The translations under genes were made by a program, and so were the position numbers. 64,000 nt of DNA. Origin: Lentzea sp. NBRC 102530. Lineage in GTDB: Bacteria > Actinomycetota > Actinomycetes > Mycobacteriales > Pseudonocardiaceae. This document shows positions 49,488 to 57,834 of this stretch, piece after piece. Under the pieces are notes generated by a model. It did not search any database and was not told the origin of the DNA. It saw only the letters and a list, made by a program, of their open reading frames with translations. The first letter of the stretch is position 1; each line of letters begins with the position of its first letter. The stretch is from positions 276,436-340,435 of the forward strand of contig NZ_BSTF01000011.1 in assembly GCF_030269365.1 (NCBI RefSeq). Reading direction: 5' to 3'.

Positions 49488-50516
49488 CTACTCGGCCTGG
49501 GAGCTCGTGGCCCACAGGTCGATGCCCGACTCGACGGCGTACTTGTCGATCTCGGCGAGTTCGTCGTCGGTCAGCGGCGGAGCCTGCAGGGCCGCGAGGT
49601 TCTGCTCCAGCTGCCCCACCGACGAGGCGCCGATCAACGCCGACGTGACCCGCGGGTCCCGGATCGTCCAGGTCAGCGCGAGCTGCGCCAGCGACTGCCC
49701 GCGCGACTTCGCGATCTCGTTGAGCGACCGGATGCGCCCGAGGTTCTGCTCGGTCAGCAGGTCCGTCGACAGCGACTTGCCCTGCGACGCCCGCGACCCC
49801 TCCGGTACGCCGTCGAGGTAGCGGTCGGTCAGCATGCCCTGGGCGAGCGGCGAGAACGCGATGCAGCCCGCGCCCACCTCGTCGAGGGTGTCGAGCAGCT
49901 CCGGCTCGATCCACCGGTTCAGCATCGAGTACGACGGCTGGTGGATCAGCAACGGCACGCCCGCGCTCTTGAGCAGCTGCGCCGCCTCCCGCGTCTTCGC
50001 GGGCGAGTACGACGAGATGCCGACGTAGAGCGCCTTGCCCTGCTGCACCGCGGACACGAGCGCGCCCATGGTCTCCTCGAGCGGCGTCTCCGGGTCGAAC
50101 CGGTGGCTGTAGAAGATGTCGACGTAGTCGAGGCCCATCCGGGTCAGCGACTGGTCGAGCGAGCTGAGCAGGTACTTGCGGCTGCCCCACTCCCCGTACG
50201 GGCCGGGCCACATGTCGTAGCCCGCCTTGGTCGAGATCACCAGCTCGTCGCGGTACGGCCGGAGGTCGTCCTTCAGGATCTGCCCGAACGTGATCTCCGC
50301 ACTTCCGTACGGAGGTCCGTAGTTGTTGGCGAGGTCGAAGTGCGTGACGCCGAGGTCGAACGCCCGCCGCGCGATCCCGCGACCCGACTCGTACGGCCGG
50401 TCGCCGCCGAAGTTGTGCCACAGGCCGAGCGAGATGGCGGGCAGCTTGAGGCCGCTGCGTCCCGTGCGCCGGTAGGTCATCTGGTCGTAGCGCGCGCTAT
50501 CCGCGAGGTAGGACAT
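49488..50516 (-). CDS. Aldo/keto reductase (YghZ/Gpr-like)
   Basis: This 342-residue AKR has the catalytic Asp/Tyr in HFDLANNYGPPYGSAE, the Lys in ISTKAGYDMWPGPYGEWGSRK and the His in IFYSHRFDP. The long loop after the Lys and the N-terminal YRRTGRSGLKLPAISLGLW match the L-glyceraldehyde-3-phosphate reductase (YghZ) group, which detoxifies aldehydes. The start ATG lies against an inverted repeat (50517-50571). It is convergent with the sensor kinase gene, their stops being adjacent. Confidence 0.9.
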   Translation of the reverse strand: MSYLADSARYDQMTYRRTGRSGLKLPAISLGLWHNFGGDRPYESGRGIARRAFDLGVTHFDLANNYGPPYGSAEITFGQILKDDLRPYRDELVISTKAGYDMWPGPYGEWGSRKYLLSSLDQSLTRMGLDYVDIFYSHRFDPETPLEETMGALVSAVQQGKALYVGISSYSPAKTREAAQLLKSAGVPLLIHQPSYSMLNRWIEPELLDTLDEVGAGCIAFSPLAQGMLTDRYLDGVPEGSRASQGKSLSTDLLTEQNLGRIRSLNEIAKSRGQSLAQLALTWTIRDPRVTSALIGASSVGQLEQNLAALQAPPLTDDELAEIDKYAVESGIDLWATSSQAE

Positions 50517-50571
50517 GTGCCCACGATGTCACGTCCTAACGAGACAGTGCAGGACATGATCTCGTGGGCAC
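50517..50571. repeat. Inverted repeat between lectin and aldo/keto reductase genes
   Basis: GTGCCCACGA (50517-50526) and TCGTGGGCAC (50562-50571) form 10-bp arms, and GTCCT/AGGAC arms lie inside. It fills the gap between the lectin stop and the reductase start on the minus strand, so it could end the lectin transcript or act as an operator for the reductase. Confidence 0.5.
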
Positions 50572-50580
50572 GTGCCGGGA

Positions 50581-51150
50581 TCACAGCCGGACGAACTTCC
50601 AGTGCTGGTCGTTGTAGTTCGGGTGGCAGTCGTGCTGGAACGCGGGCGAACCGTTGTAGTTCGCCGCCGCCGGGACGACGAGGCAGCGCGCGGTCACGTT
50701 GTTGATCAGGATGCTGTAGAGGTAGTAGCCGACCGAGTCGTGCGCGTCGACGATGAACCACTGCTGGTCCGCGTACAGCACGCAGTCGAGCTGGAACGCG
50801 GGCGAACCGTTGTAGTTGTCCGCCGACCGGATGGACAGGCAACGGCCGGTGTAGTCGTTGCGGACCTCCCAGCGGTCGCTGCCCAGGTGCCGGATCGTCC
50901 AGGCCTGGTCCGCGAACCCGCAGTCGTGCTGGAAGGCGGGTGATCCGTTGTAGTTCGCCGCGCCCCTGATCGCGAGGCAACGACCGGTGTTGATGTTCCT
51001 CAGGTTGTAGGTCTGCGCGGCGGCGCTCACATCGCCGCCGGTGCGCTTGACGTAGGTGATCGTCCCGTCCGCGGCCTGCGCGGCGGTGCCGAGTGACGCG
51101 ACCATGAAGAGCGCCGCTGCGATGACCAGAACACGCCGAAGAAACGCCAT
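50581..51150 (-). CDS. Secreted ricin-type beta-trefoil lectin
   Basis: This 189-residue protein has a clear signal peptide (MAFLRRVLVIAAALFMVAS, cleavage after AQA near 27) and a single RICIN domain of three repeats. Each repeat ends in a QxW-type motif (DQAW, DQQW, DQHW) and shares NYNGSPAFQ(H/L)DC, so the three lobes are unusually alike. No catalytic domain is attached, so it is probably a stand-alone secreted carbohydrate-binding protein. ATG at 51150 is used since it starts the signal peptide; TTGGGGGATT lies 6 bases before. Confidence 0.88.
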   Translation of the reverse strand: MAFLRRVLVIAAALFMVASLGTAAQAADGTITYVKRTGGDVSAAAQTYNLRNINTGRCLAIRGAANYNGSPAFQHDCGFADQAWTIRHLGSDRWEVRNDYTGRCLSIRSADNYNGSPAFQLDCVLYADQQWFIVDAHDSVGYYLYSILINNVTARCLVVPAAANYNGSPAFQHDCHPNYNDQHWKFVRL

Positions 51151-51387
51151 GAGCAATCCCCCAATTGCGGTGTGGTCGAAGCAAGAACGGTACTGGTCAC
51201 GGGAGCCGCGGCGGGCCCAGTTGCACGGCCGCGAATTCAAGCCGTTCCCGAGTTCCGCCGAGCCGGCCCGCAACCAAACGACTACGGAACGCACATGCAG
51301 CGGTGCGGATAGTGCCGGAAACTGCCCGGATGAGAACAGCGCACGAACTGCGCGGAGACGCGCGAGCCTCCACCCGCCGGCGCGATG

Positions 51388-51419
51388 GGCGTTCAGTTCG
51401 GGCACGCGAACTGAACGCC
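51388..51419. repeat. Perfect hairpin in the gene-free region before tRNA-Thr
   Basis: GGCGTTCAGTTCG pairs perfectly with 51407-51419 around a six-base loop. The stretch 51151-51485 has no convincing gene: it holds the lectin promoter region, this hairpin and the tRNA terminator. Confidence 0.45.
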
Positions 51420-51439
51420 GCGCAACCCCGGGAAGCAAG

Positions 51440-51480
51440 AAGGCGCCCCGGCCAACCGTCATGGCTGGTCAGGGCGCCTT
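51440..51480 (-). terminator. Terminator downstream of tRNA-Thr
   Basis: On the minus strand the first arm AAGGCGCCC (51480-51472) pairs with GGGCGCCTT (51448-51440), with a further partly paired GACCAGCC/GGTTGGCC inner stem; TCTTGCTT follows the second arm. It lies 6 bases after the tRNA 3' end. Confidence 0.75.
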
Positions 51481-51485
51481 GAAAG

Positions 51486-51558
51486 AGCCGGCGAGGGGAA
51501 TCGAACCCCTAACCTTTCGCTTACAAGGCGAGTGCTCTGCCAATTGAGCTACGCCGGC
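51486..51558 (-). tRNA. tRNA-Thr (anticodon TGT)
   Basis: The minus-strand cloverleaf has acceptor stem GCCGGCG/CGCCGGC, D-arm GCTC...GAGC, anticodon loop CTTGTAA with TGT at 51525-51523 and T-arm AGGGG-TTCGATT-CCCCT. The discriminator is T. CCA is not encoded. It reads ACA (and by wobble ACG) threonine codons. A terminator follows. Confidence 0.95.
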
Positions 51559-51733
51559 CGGCTCGTGTTCGCGAACATCGTAAGCGCCCGTTGCGGGTGC
51601 TACCTGCGGCGAACGGTCTGCTCTCAGTGTGATCGGATTGCTCCGACCGGAGCCGGACCAACCAACTGAGTGGATCAATGCGTCGGACTGACCGCCTTGA
51701 CCAGGTCAGGAGGGTAACCAACGGACAGTGATC

Positions 51734-53161
51734 ATGTCCTCCTTTTCGGGTCGCCCGATCGGAGGTGGCCGACGACACAGCAACAGTCGAAGAGTCCGTC
51801 ACGATCACACGACGGAGGTGCACGAGATTTCCGCGAACAGCCTGCACGGCCCTGCTCTGCCCGATGACACCACGGTTCACCTGGTACTCGATCTCGCACT
51901 GAAGATCGGCGAGGTCCAAATGGCCAGTGGAGCGGGTGCGGCCGATGTGACAGCGACGATTCTCTCGGTCACCGAGAGCTATGGACTTCCGCACACGGAA
52001 GTCGACGTGATCTACACCTCTATCAGCGTGTCGTGTCATCGCGGCACGGAAGCGCTGCCCATCACGTCCATTCGCGTCGTCCGGCAGCGCGGACTCGACT
52101 ACACGCGACTCGCGGACGTCGAACAGCTCGTGCGCAATCTCCCGCCCATCGAAGAGGCGCACGCACGGCTCGAGGACATCACGAACGCCGCGCACCCATA
52201 TCCGCGTTGGGTCGCCACGGTCGCATGGGGTGGCATGGCCGCCGCCGTCGCGTTCCTCGTCGGTGGTGGTGTGGTGCTCGCGTTGACCGCCGCCGGCATC
52301 AGCGCCGTGGTCGACCGGGTCGGGCGCCTGCTCAACCGGCGCAACCTGCCGTTCTTCTTCCAGCAGCTCGTCGGCGGTGCGCTCGGCACGGGTGCCGCGC
52401 TCGCCATCTACTCGACCGGGTTGCTGCCGGTCCGGCCGAGCCTGCTGGTCGCGGTCGGGATCGTCGTGCTGCTGTCCGGGCTCGCGCTGGTCAGCACCGT
52501 GCAGGACGCGATCTCCGGCTACAACGTCACCGCCGCCGGCCGCACCGTGGAGACCGTGCTGCTCAGCGCCGGGCTCATCGTCGGTGTCGCGCTGGCGATC
52601 CGCGCGGCCGTCCACTTCGGACTGGAGATCAAGCTCAGCGAGCCGTTGCCCGCCCTGATCTCCGCGGTGCCCATGCAGTTCGCAGCCGGCGCGGCGACGA
52701 GCGCGTTCTTCGCGCTCGCCTGTTACGCCCGGCCCCGCGCGCTGGTCGCCGCCGCCGTCTCCGGTGCGATCGGCACCGCCGCCTACGGCCTCATGACGAG
52801 CCTCGGGCTGGACGCGTTGCTGGCCTCGGCCGTGGCCGCCGCGATCACCGGGTTCGGTGGCGCGACGATGACCCGCCGGTTGCGCATCCCGACGCTCGTC
52901 GTCGTGCAGGCGGGCGTCGTCCCGCTGCTGCCCGGCTGGACGACGTACCGGGGCCTGTTCCAGCTCACCGCCGAGGGCGACACGGCCGGTTTGAGCACGC
53001 TGGTGTTCGCGAGTGGGATTGCTCTCGCCCTGGCCGGAGGTGTCGTGTTCGGCGAGTACCTGGCCCAGCCGGTGCGCACCGGACTGGGGCGGCTGGAGCG
53101 GAAGTTCGCAGGTCCACGCCTGTCCGGGCCGCTCAAACCCACCAAGCGTCGTTTGGAGTGA
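51734..53161 (+). CDS. ThrE-family threonine/serine exporter
   Basis: This 475-residue membrane exporter has an N-terminal cytoplasmic ThrE domain (about 45-190, with ASGAGAADVTATILSVTESYGLPHTEVDVIYTS split by hydrophilic turns) and about ten membrane helices in two groups (200-330 DUF1212-type, 340-455 DUF3815-type). ThrE in Corynebacterium exports threonine and serine. The start is ATG at 51734 or GTG two codons earlier; homology begins only near residue 35. It sits beside tRNA-Thr but is transcribed the other way. Confidence 0.88.
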   Translation: MSSFSGRPIGGGRRHSNSRRVRHDHTTEVHEISANSLHGPALPDDTTVHLVLDLALKIGEVQMASGAGAADVTATILSVTESYGLPHTEVDVIYTSISVSCHRGTEALPITSIRVVRQRGLDYTRLADVEQLVRNLPPIEEAHARLEDITNAAHPYPRWVATVAWGGMAAAVAFLVGGGVVLALTAAGISAVVDRVGRLLNRRNLPFFFQQLVGGALGTGAALAIYSTGLLPVRPSLLVAVGIVVLLSGLALVSTVQDAISGYNVTAAGRTVETVLLSAGLIVGVALAIRAAVHFGLEIKLSEPLPALISAVPMQFAAGAATSAFFALACYARPRALVAAAVSGAIGTAAYGLMTSLGLDALLASAVAAAITGFGGATMTRRLRIPTLVVVQAGVVPLLPGWTTYRGLFQLTAEGDTAGLSTLVFASGIALALAGGVVFGEYLAQPVRTGLGRLERKFAGPRLSGPLKPTKRRLE

Positions 53162-53224
53162 AACTCGCTGTGACGGGGGTTACACGACACGCCGAGGACA
53201 CGCACACCGGCTAGCGTCTTTCGC

Positions 53225-54664
53225 GTGAGCATGGACATTGGCGAGAACGGGGCAGAGTTCGTAGTCGTGGCCAACCGGCTGCCGGTTGACCTGGAGCGGC
53301 TCCCTGACGGGACCGAGCGCTGGAAGCACAGCCCTGGAGGGCTGGTGAGCGCGCTCGAGCCGTTCCTCCGCTCACACAGCGGCGCCTGGGTCGGCTGGCC
53401 CGGCGTCGCGGACACGGACGTGCCACCGTTCGAGGACGACGGCCTGCTGCTGCACCCCGTGGAGCTCTCGGCCAAGGAGGTCGAGGACTACTACGAGGGC
53501 TTCTCCAACGGCACGCTCTGGCCGCTCTACCACGACGTCGTGGCGCAGCCGGCGTTCCACCGGCACTGGTGGAACGCGTACGTGAAGGTCAACCAGCGGT
53601 TCGCCGACGCGACCGCGAAGGTGGCCGCCCAGGGCGCGACGGTGTGGGTGCAGGACTACCAGCTGCAGCTCGTGCCGGCGATGCTGCGCGAGCAGCGGCC
53701 CGACCTCAAGATCGGCTTCTTCCTGCACATCCCGTTCCCGCCCGTCGAGCTGTTCATGCAGCTGCCGTGGCGCACGGAGATCATCCGCGGCCTGCTGGGC
53801 GCCGACCTGGTGGGCTTCCACCGCCCCGGCGGCGCGCAGAACTTCCTCTGGCTGGCCCGCCGCCTCGTGGGCTTGGAGCCCTCGCGCGGGACCGTTGGTG
53901 TCAGGACCCGGCCAGGTGTCGTGCAGGTCGGCGACCGCACGGTGCGGGTCGGCGCGTTCCCCATCTCGATCGACAGCGCGGGCCTCGACGCGGTGGCCCG
54001 GCGCAAGGAGACGCAGGCCCGCGCGAAGCAGATTCGAGCGGACCTCGGCAACCCCAAGCGCATCCTGCTCGGCGTGGACCGCCTCGACTACACGAAGGGC
54101 ATCGACGTCCGGATCCGCGCGCTCTACGAGCTCATCGCGGACGGACGCGTGGACCCGGAGGACGTCGCGATGGTGCAGCTCGCCACGCCCAGCCGGGAGC
54201 GCGTCGACCACTACGTGACGATGCGCAAGGACATCGAGCAGTCCGTCGGCCGGATCAACGGCGAGTTCGGCCGGGTCGGCAAACCCGTCGTCCACTACCT
54301 GCACCAGTCGGTGAACCGCGAGGAGCTCGTCGCGTTCATGAGCGCGGCGGACGTCATGGTCGTCACGCCCGTTCGGGACGGAATGAACCTCGTGTGCAAG
54401 GAGTACGTGGCCTGCCGATATGATCTTGGTGGAGCTCTGGTGCTCAGCGAGTTCGCCGGCGCTGCCGCAGAACTGACCAGCGCGTTCCTGGTGAACCCCC
54501 ATGATCTGGACGGTGTCAAGAACGCTCTGCAGGCCGCCCTCGACATCGATCCCGCCGAAGGCCGCCGTAGGATGCGCGCGCTGCGCCGTCAGGTCCTCAC
54601 CCACGACGTTGATCGCTGGGCAAGGTCGTTCCTGGAGGCGTTGGGCACGCAGACCTCGGTCTGA
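53225..54664 (+). CDS. otsA: Alpha,alpha-trehalose-phosphate synthase
   Basis: This 479-residue GT20 enzyme forms trehalose-6-phosphate from UDP-glucose and glucose-6-phosphate. Motifs include VVANRLPVDLERL and HSPGGLVSAL at the N-terminus, VWVQDYQLQLVP, FFLHIPFPP, GVDRLDYTKGIDVRI and SEFAGAAAEL near the C-terminus. GTG at 53225 or ATG at 53231 can serve as start. It is followed 45 bases later by the OtsB-trehalase fusion, together making a trehalose module. Confidence 0.95.
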   Translation: MSMDIGENGAEFVVVANRLPVDLERLPDGTERWKHSPGGLVSALEPFLRSHSGAWVGWPGVADTDVPPFEDDGLLLHPVELSAKEVEDYYEGFSNGTLWPLYHDVVAQPAFHRHWWNAYVKVNQRFADATAKVAAQGATVWVQDYQLQLVPAMLREQRPDLKIGFFLHIPFPPVELFMQLPWRTEIIRGLLGADLVGFHRPGGAQNFLWLARRLVGLEPSRGTVGVRTRPGVVQVGDRTVRVGAFPISIDSAGLDAVARRKETQARAKQIRADLGNPKRILLGVDRLDYTKGIDVRIRALYELIADGRVDPEDVAMVQLATPSRERVDHYVTMRKDIEQSVGRINGEFGRVGKPVVHYLHQSVNREELVAFMSAADVMVVTPVRDGMNLVCKEYVACRYDLGGALVLSEFAGAAAELTSAFLVNPHDLDGVKNALQAALDIDPAEGRRRMRALRRQVLTHDVDRWARSFLEALGTQTSV

Positions 54665-54709
54665 ATCCTTTCAGATCCACCTGACCCATCTAGTGCTCCA
54701 GGAGGGGCG

Positions 54710-57241
54710 TTGACCGCCGAGGCCCTCCCCGCCGAACTGCGCAGAGCGATCGTTCAGCTCGCGCGGACCCCACGACTTCTCGTCGCGAGCGACTACGACG
54801 GCACGCTGGCGCCGATCGTCGCCGACCCCGAGGCGGCCCGTCCGCTCCCGGAGTCGGTGAACGCACTGCGCTCGCTGGCTTCGCTGCACGAGACCACATC
54901 CGCGGTGATCTCGGGACGCGCGCTGCGCGACCTGGCCACCCTGTCCCGGCTGCCCGGCGAGGTCCACCTCGTCGGGTCGCACGGCTCCGAGTTCGACGTC
55001 GGCTTCGTGCACGCGCTCGACGCGGACGCGAAGGCGTTGCTGCGCCGCCTCGAGTCCGAGCTGGAGCAGATCGCCGAGGGCCAGGACGGCGTCCAGCTGG
55101 AGGTCAAGCCCGCCTCGATCGCCGTGCACGTGCGGCGCGCGGCCTCCCCGGAGATCGGCGAGACGGTGCTGTCCGCCGTCCGCTCCGGCCCGTGCACCTG
55201 GGAGGGTGTGCAGGTCACCGAGGGCAAGGCCGTCATCGAACTGGCCGTCGTCGAGACCAACAAGGGCCACGCCCTCGACATCCTGCGCCACCAGGTCGGC
55301 GCCACCGCGGCGATCTTCCTGGGCGACGACGTGACGGACGAGAAGGCGTTCGCGCGCCTGTCCGGCCCGGACGTCGGCATCCGCGTGGGTGCCGGCGAGT
55401 CGCTGGCGTCGTACTACGTGTCCGACCCTGCCGACGTGGCGACCGTGCTCGCGTTCCTGCTGGAGGAGCGCCGGGCGTGGCTGCACGGCGACCAGGCCGT
55501 GCCGATCGAGCGCCTGACCATGCTCGCCAACGAGCGTTCGGTGGCCCTCGTGACGCCGGACGCCAAGGTCAACTGGCTGTGCCACCCCGAACCGGACTCC
55601 GCGGCGATCTTCGCGGACCTGCTGGGCGGGCCGTCGGCCGGTCACTTCTCGATCAAGCCGGAGCACGGGTCGCTGCCCCTGGGCCAGCGCTACCTGCCAG
55701 GCACGATGATCGTGGAGACCCGCTGGTCGCGGTTGCTCGTGACCGACTACCTGGAGCACGACCTCGCGTCGCACCGCACCGACCTGGTGCGGCGTATCTC
55801 GGGCTCGACCAACGCGGTGATCACGTTCGCGCCGCGCCCGGAGTTCGGCCAGGTGCCCGTGCGGTTGCTGCGCGAGCGCGACGGCCTGCGCATCGTCGGC
55901 ACGTCCGACCCGATGGTGCTGCGGTCCCCCGGCGTCGACTGGGAGATCTCCTCGGACGGCCAGCAGGAGACGGCCCGCGCCGTCGTGCGGCCGCGCGAGG
56001 GCGCGCCCGTGCTGCTGGAACTGCGGTGCGGCACCGACGACCTGTCCGAGCACGTGTCGCCCGAGTCGGTCCGCCGTGACCGCGCGGCCGGCTACTGGTC
56101 GGACTGGGCCGCCGGCCTGCACCTGCCGAAGGTGCAGACGGACCTGGTGCTGCGCTCGGCGTTGACGTTGCGCGGCCTGGTGCACAAGGACTCCGGCTCG
56201 ATCATGGCCGCGGCCACCACGTCGTTGCCCGAGGAGCTCGGCGGCGTCCGCAACTGGGACTACCGCTACTGCTGGCTGCGCGACGGCGCGATGACCGCCG
56301 CCGCCCTGGTGTCGGTGGGCTCGTTCGCCGAGGCCGACGGCTTCCTGGCGTGGCTGCACGGCGTGCTGGAGACCATCCCCGGTCCCGAGCGCCTGCACCC
56401 GCTGTACACGTTGCACGGCACGCAGCTCGGTGCCGAGGCCGTGATCGAGTCGCTGCCCGGCTACGCGGGTTCCCGGCCGGTGCGCGTGGGCAACCTCGCG
56501 AACCAGCAGGTGCAGCTCGACGTCTTCGGCCCCGTCGTCGACCTCGTGGTGTCCCTGGCGACCGCGCGGGGTTCGTTGTCCGACGCCGACTGGACGATGG
56601 TCCAGGCGATGGCCGAGGCCGTCTCACGGCGCTGGCACGAGCCCGACCACGGCATCTGGGAGGAGCGGCACGCACCGCGCCACCACGTGTACTCGAAGGT
56701 CATGTGCTGGCTGACCATCGACCGCGCGATCAAGCTCGGCGAGCAGTTCGGCCGGTCGCTCGATCCTTCGTGGGTGCCGCTGCGCGACACGATCGCCACC
56801 GACGTGCTGAAGAACGGCTGGAACGACGAGGTCCAGTCGTTCACCACGGCCTACGACGGTGACGACCTCGACGCCGCCTCGCTGTTCGTCGGCCTGTCGG
56901 GCCTCATCGACCCGGCCGACGAGCGGTTCCAGTCCACCGTCACCGCCATCGAGGCGGAGCTGCGGTCCGGTTCGACCGTGTACCGCTACCACCGCGACGA
57001 CGGCCTGCCGGGCGACGAGGGCGGCTTCCACCTGTGCGCGGCGTGGATGATCGAGTCCTATCTCCTGACGGGTCGCCGCACCGAGGCCGAGGAGTTGTTC
57101 GGCCAGATCGTGGCGGCCGCGGGCCCGACCGGCCTGCTGCCCGAGGAGTACGACCCGGTGGCCGAGCGTTCGCTGGGCAACCACCCGCAGGCGTACTCGC
57201 ACCTGGGCCTGATCCGCTGCGCCCAGCTGCTCTCACAATGA
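54710..57241 (+). CDS. Trehalose-6-phosphatase fused to a GH15 trehalase-like domain
   Basis: This 843-residue fusion has a HAD phosphatase (OtsB) domain at residues about 1-255, with DYDGT (28-32, nucleophile Asp28) and GDDVTDE (204-210). From about 265 a complete GH15 glucoamylase/trehalase-like domain begins (LANERSVALVTPDAKVNWL), with WDYRYCWLRDGAMTA in the (alpha/alpha)6 barrel and GFHLCAAWMIESYLL near the end. The start is TTG with AGGAGGGG in front. The first domain makes trehalose from T6P; the second is of the type that in mycobacteria hydrolyses trehalose to glucose, so opposing steps are joined. GH15 specificity (trehalose or an oligoglucoside) is inferred. Confidence 0.92.
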   Translation: MTAEALPAELRRAIVQLARTPRLLVASDYDGTLAPIVADPEAARPLPESVNALRSLASLHETTSAVISGRALRDLATLSRLPGEVHLVGSHGSEFDVGFVHALDADAKALLRRLESELEQIAEGQDGVQLEVKPASIAVHVRRAASPEIGETVLSAVRSGPCTWEGVQVTEGKAVIELAVVETNKGHALDILRHQVGATAAIFLGDDVTDEKAFARLSGPDVGIRVGAGESLASYYVSDPADVATVLAFLLEERRAWLHGDQAVPIERLTMLANERSVALVTPDAKVNWLCHPEPDSAAIFADLLGGPSAGHFSIKPEHGSLPLGQRYLPGTMIVETRWSRLLVTDYLEHDLASHRTDLVRRISGSTNAVITFAPRPEFGQVPVRLLRERDGLRIVGTSDPMVLRSPGVDWEISSDGQQETARAVVRPREGAPVLLELRCGTDDLSEHVSPESVRRDRAAGYWSDWAAGLHLPKVQTDLVLRSALTLRGLVHKDSGSIMAAATTSLPEELGGVRNWDYRYCWLRDGAMTAAALVSVGSFAEADGFLAWLHGVLETIPGPERLHPLYTLHGTQLGAEAVIESLPGYAGSRPVRVGNLANQQVQLDVFGPVVDLVVSLATARGSLSDADWTMVQAMAEAVSRRWHEPDHGIWEERHAPRHHVYSKVMCWLTIDRAIKLGEQFGRSLDPSWVPLRDTIATDVLKNGWNDEVQSFTTAYDGDDLDAASLFVGLSGLIDPADERFQSTVTAIEAELRSGSTVYRYHRDDGLPGDEGGFHLCAAWMIESYLLTGRRTEAEELFGQIVAAAGPTGLLPEEYDPVAERSLGNHPQAYSHLGLIRCAQLLSQ

Positions 57242-57260
57242 TCTAGCTTCTGGCTCGGAG

Positions 57261-57294
57261 CCGCCGCGGTCCTTTCTCGGGACCGCGGCGGTTT
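57261..57294 (+). terminator. Terminator of the trehalose operon
   Basis: CCGCCGCGGTCC (57261-57272) pairs with 57280-57291 around a 7-base loop and is followed by TTTCTC. It lies 20 bases after the fusion gene stop and between convergent genes. Confidence 0.85.
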
Positions 57295-57300
57295 CTCGTC

Positions 57301-57834
57301 TCAGAGCCTCGGCGGGACCTTCTCGATGATCCTGGCGGTGCCCGGCGAGGTGCCGTGCAGCGTGATCATGTCGCCGCGGATGAGGTGCGCCCACGCCGGC
57401 GGCACGAACGGCCTCAGCCTGGCCGTGGCTCGTTCGCCAGGGCCGAGGACCGGCTTGGACTCGATCCACAGCGCGGCCACCCGCTGCGTCTTGCCGGTGA
57501 CGTCCCACAGCGGGCGCTCTCCCCTGGCCCGCAACGGTTCCGCGTCCACCGCGAGGGTGAGCTCCACCCTGATGAGACCTTGGATCGACTCCACGCAACG
57601 CCACTGGAACCACGCCTCGTCCTGGTCCATCTGCGTGGCCGCCTCGGCCAGCAGGGCCCAGTAGCGCGGTGTCTGCCAGGTGTGGCCGTCGAAGTCGCCC
57701 AGCAGCTGCAGGACCAGGTCCCACTCCTCGAGGTCGAGGTAGTCGGGCAGCTCGTCGCCCCGCACCTCGGGCGGTACCAAGGACACGGCGTACCGCAACA
57801 ACTCACCGATCTCGCTGTCGTGTCTCCCCAACAC
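57301..57834 (-). CDS. Unknown protein, copy 2 of a tandem pair
   Basis: This 177-residue protein has no recognised family. It shares its plan with the gene upstream: LLRYAVSLVPPEVR opening, EWDLVLQLLGDF, WYALLAEAA-like helix, DVTGKTQRVAALWIESKPVLGPGERATARLRPF and RGDMITLHGTSPGTARIIE. The last part resembles the small beta-barrel seen at the C-terminus of EF-Tu-like proteins. Start GTG lies 32 bases inside the upstream gene, so the pair is coupled. The function is unknown. Confidence 0.72.
   Translation of the reverse strand: MLGRHDSEIGELLRYAVSLVPPEVRGDELPDYLDLEEWDLVLQLLGDFDGHTWQTPRYWALLAEAATQMDQDEAWFQWRCVESIQGLIRVELTLAVDAEPLRARGERPLWDVTGKTQRVAALWIESKPVLGPGERATARLRPFVPPAWAHLIRGDMITLHGTSPGTARIIEKVPPRL

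Noticed and set aside
51486..51558. tRNA-Thr 3' end as an integration site of a genomic island.
   Set aside because: No integrase gene and no repeated tRNA 3' fragment was noticed downstream; the neighbours look like ordinary chromosome.
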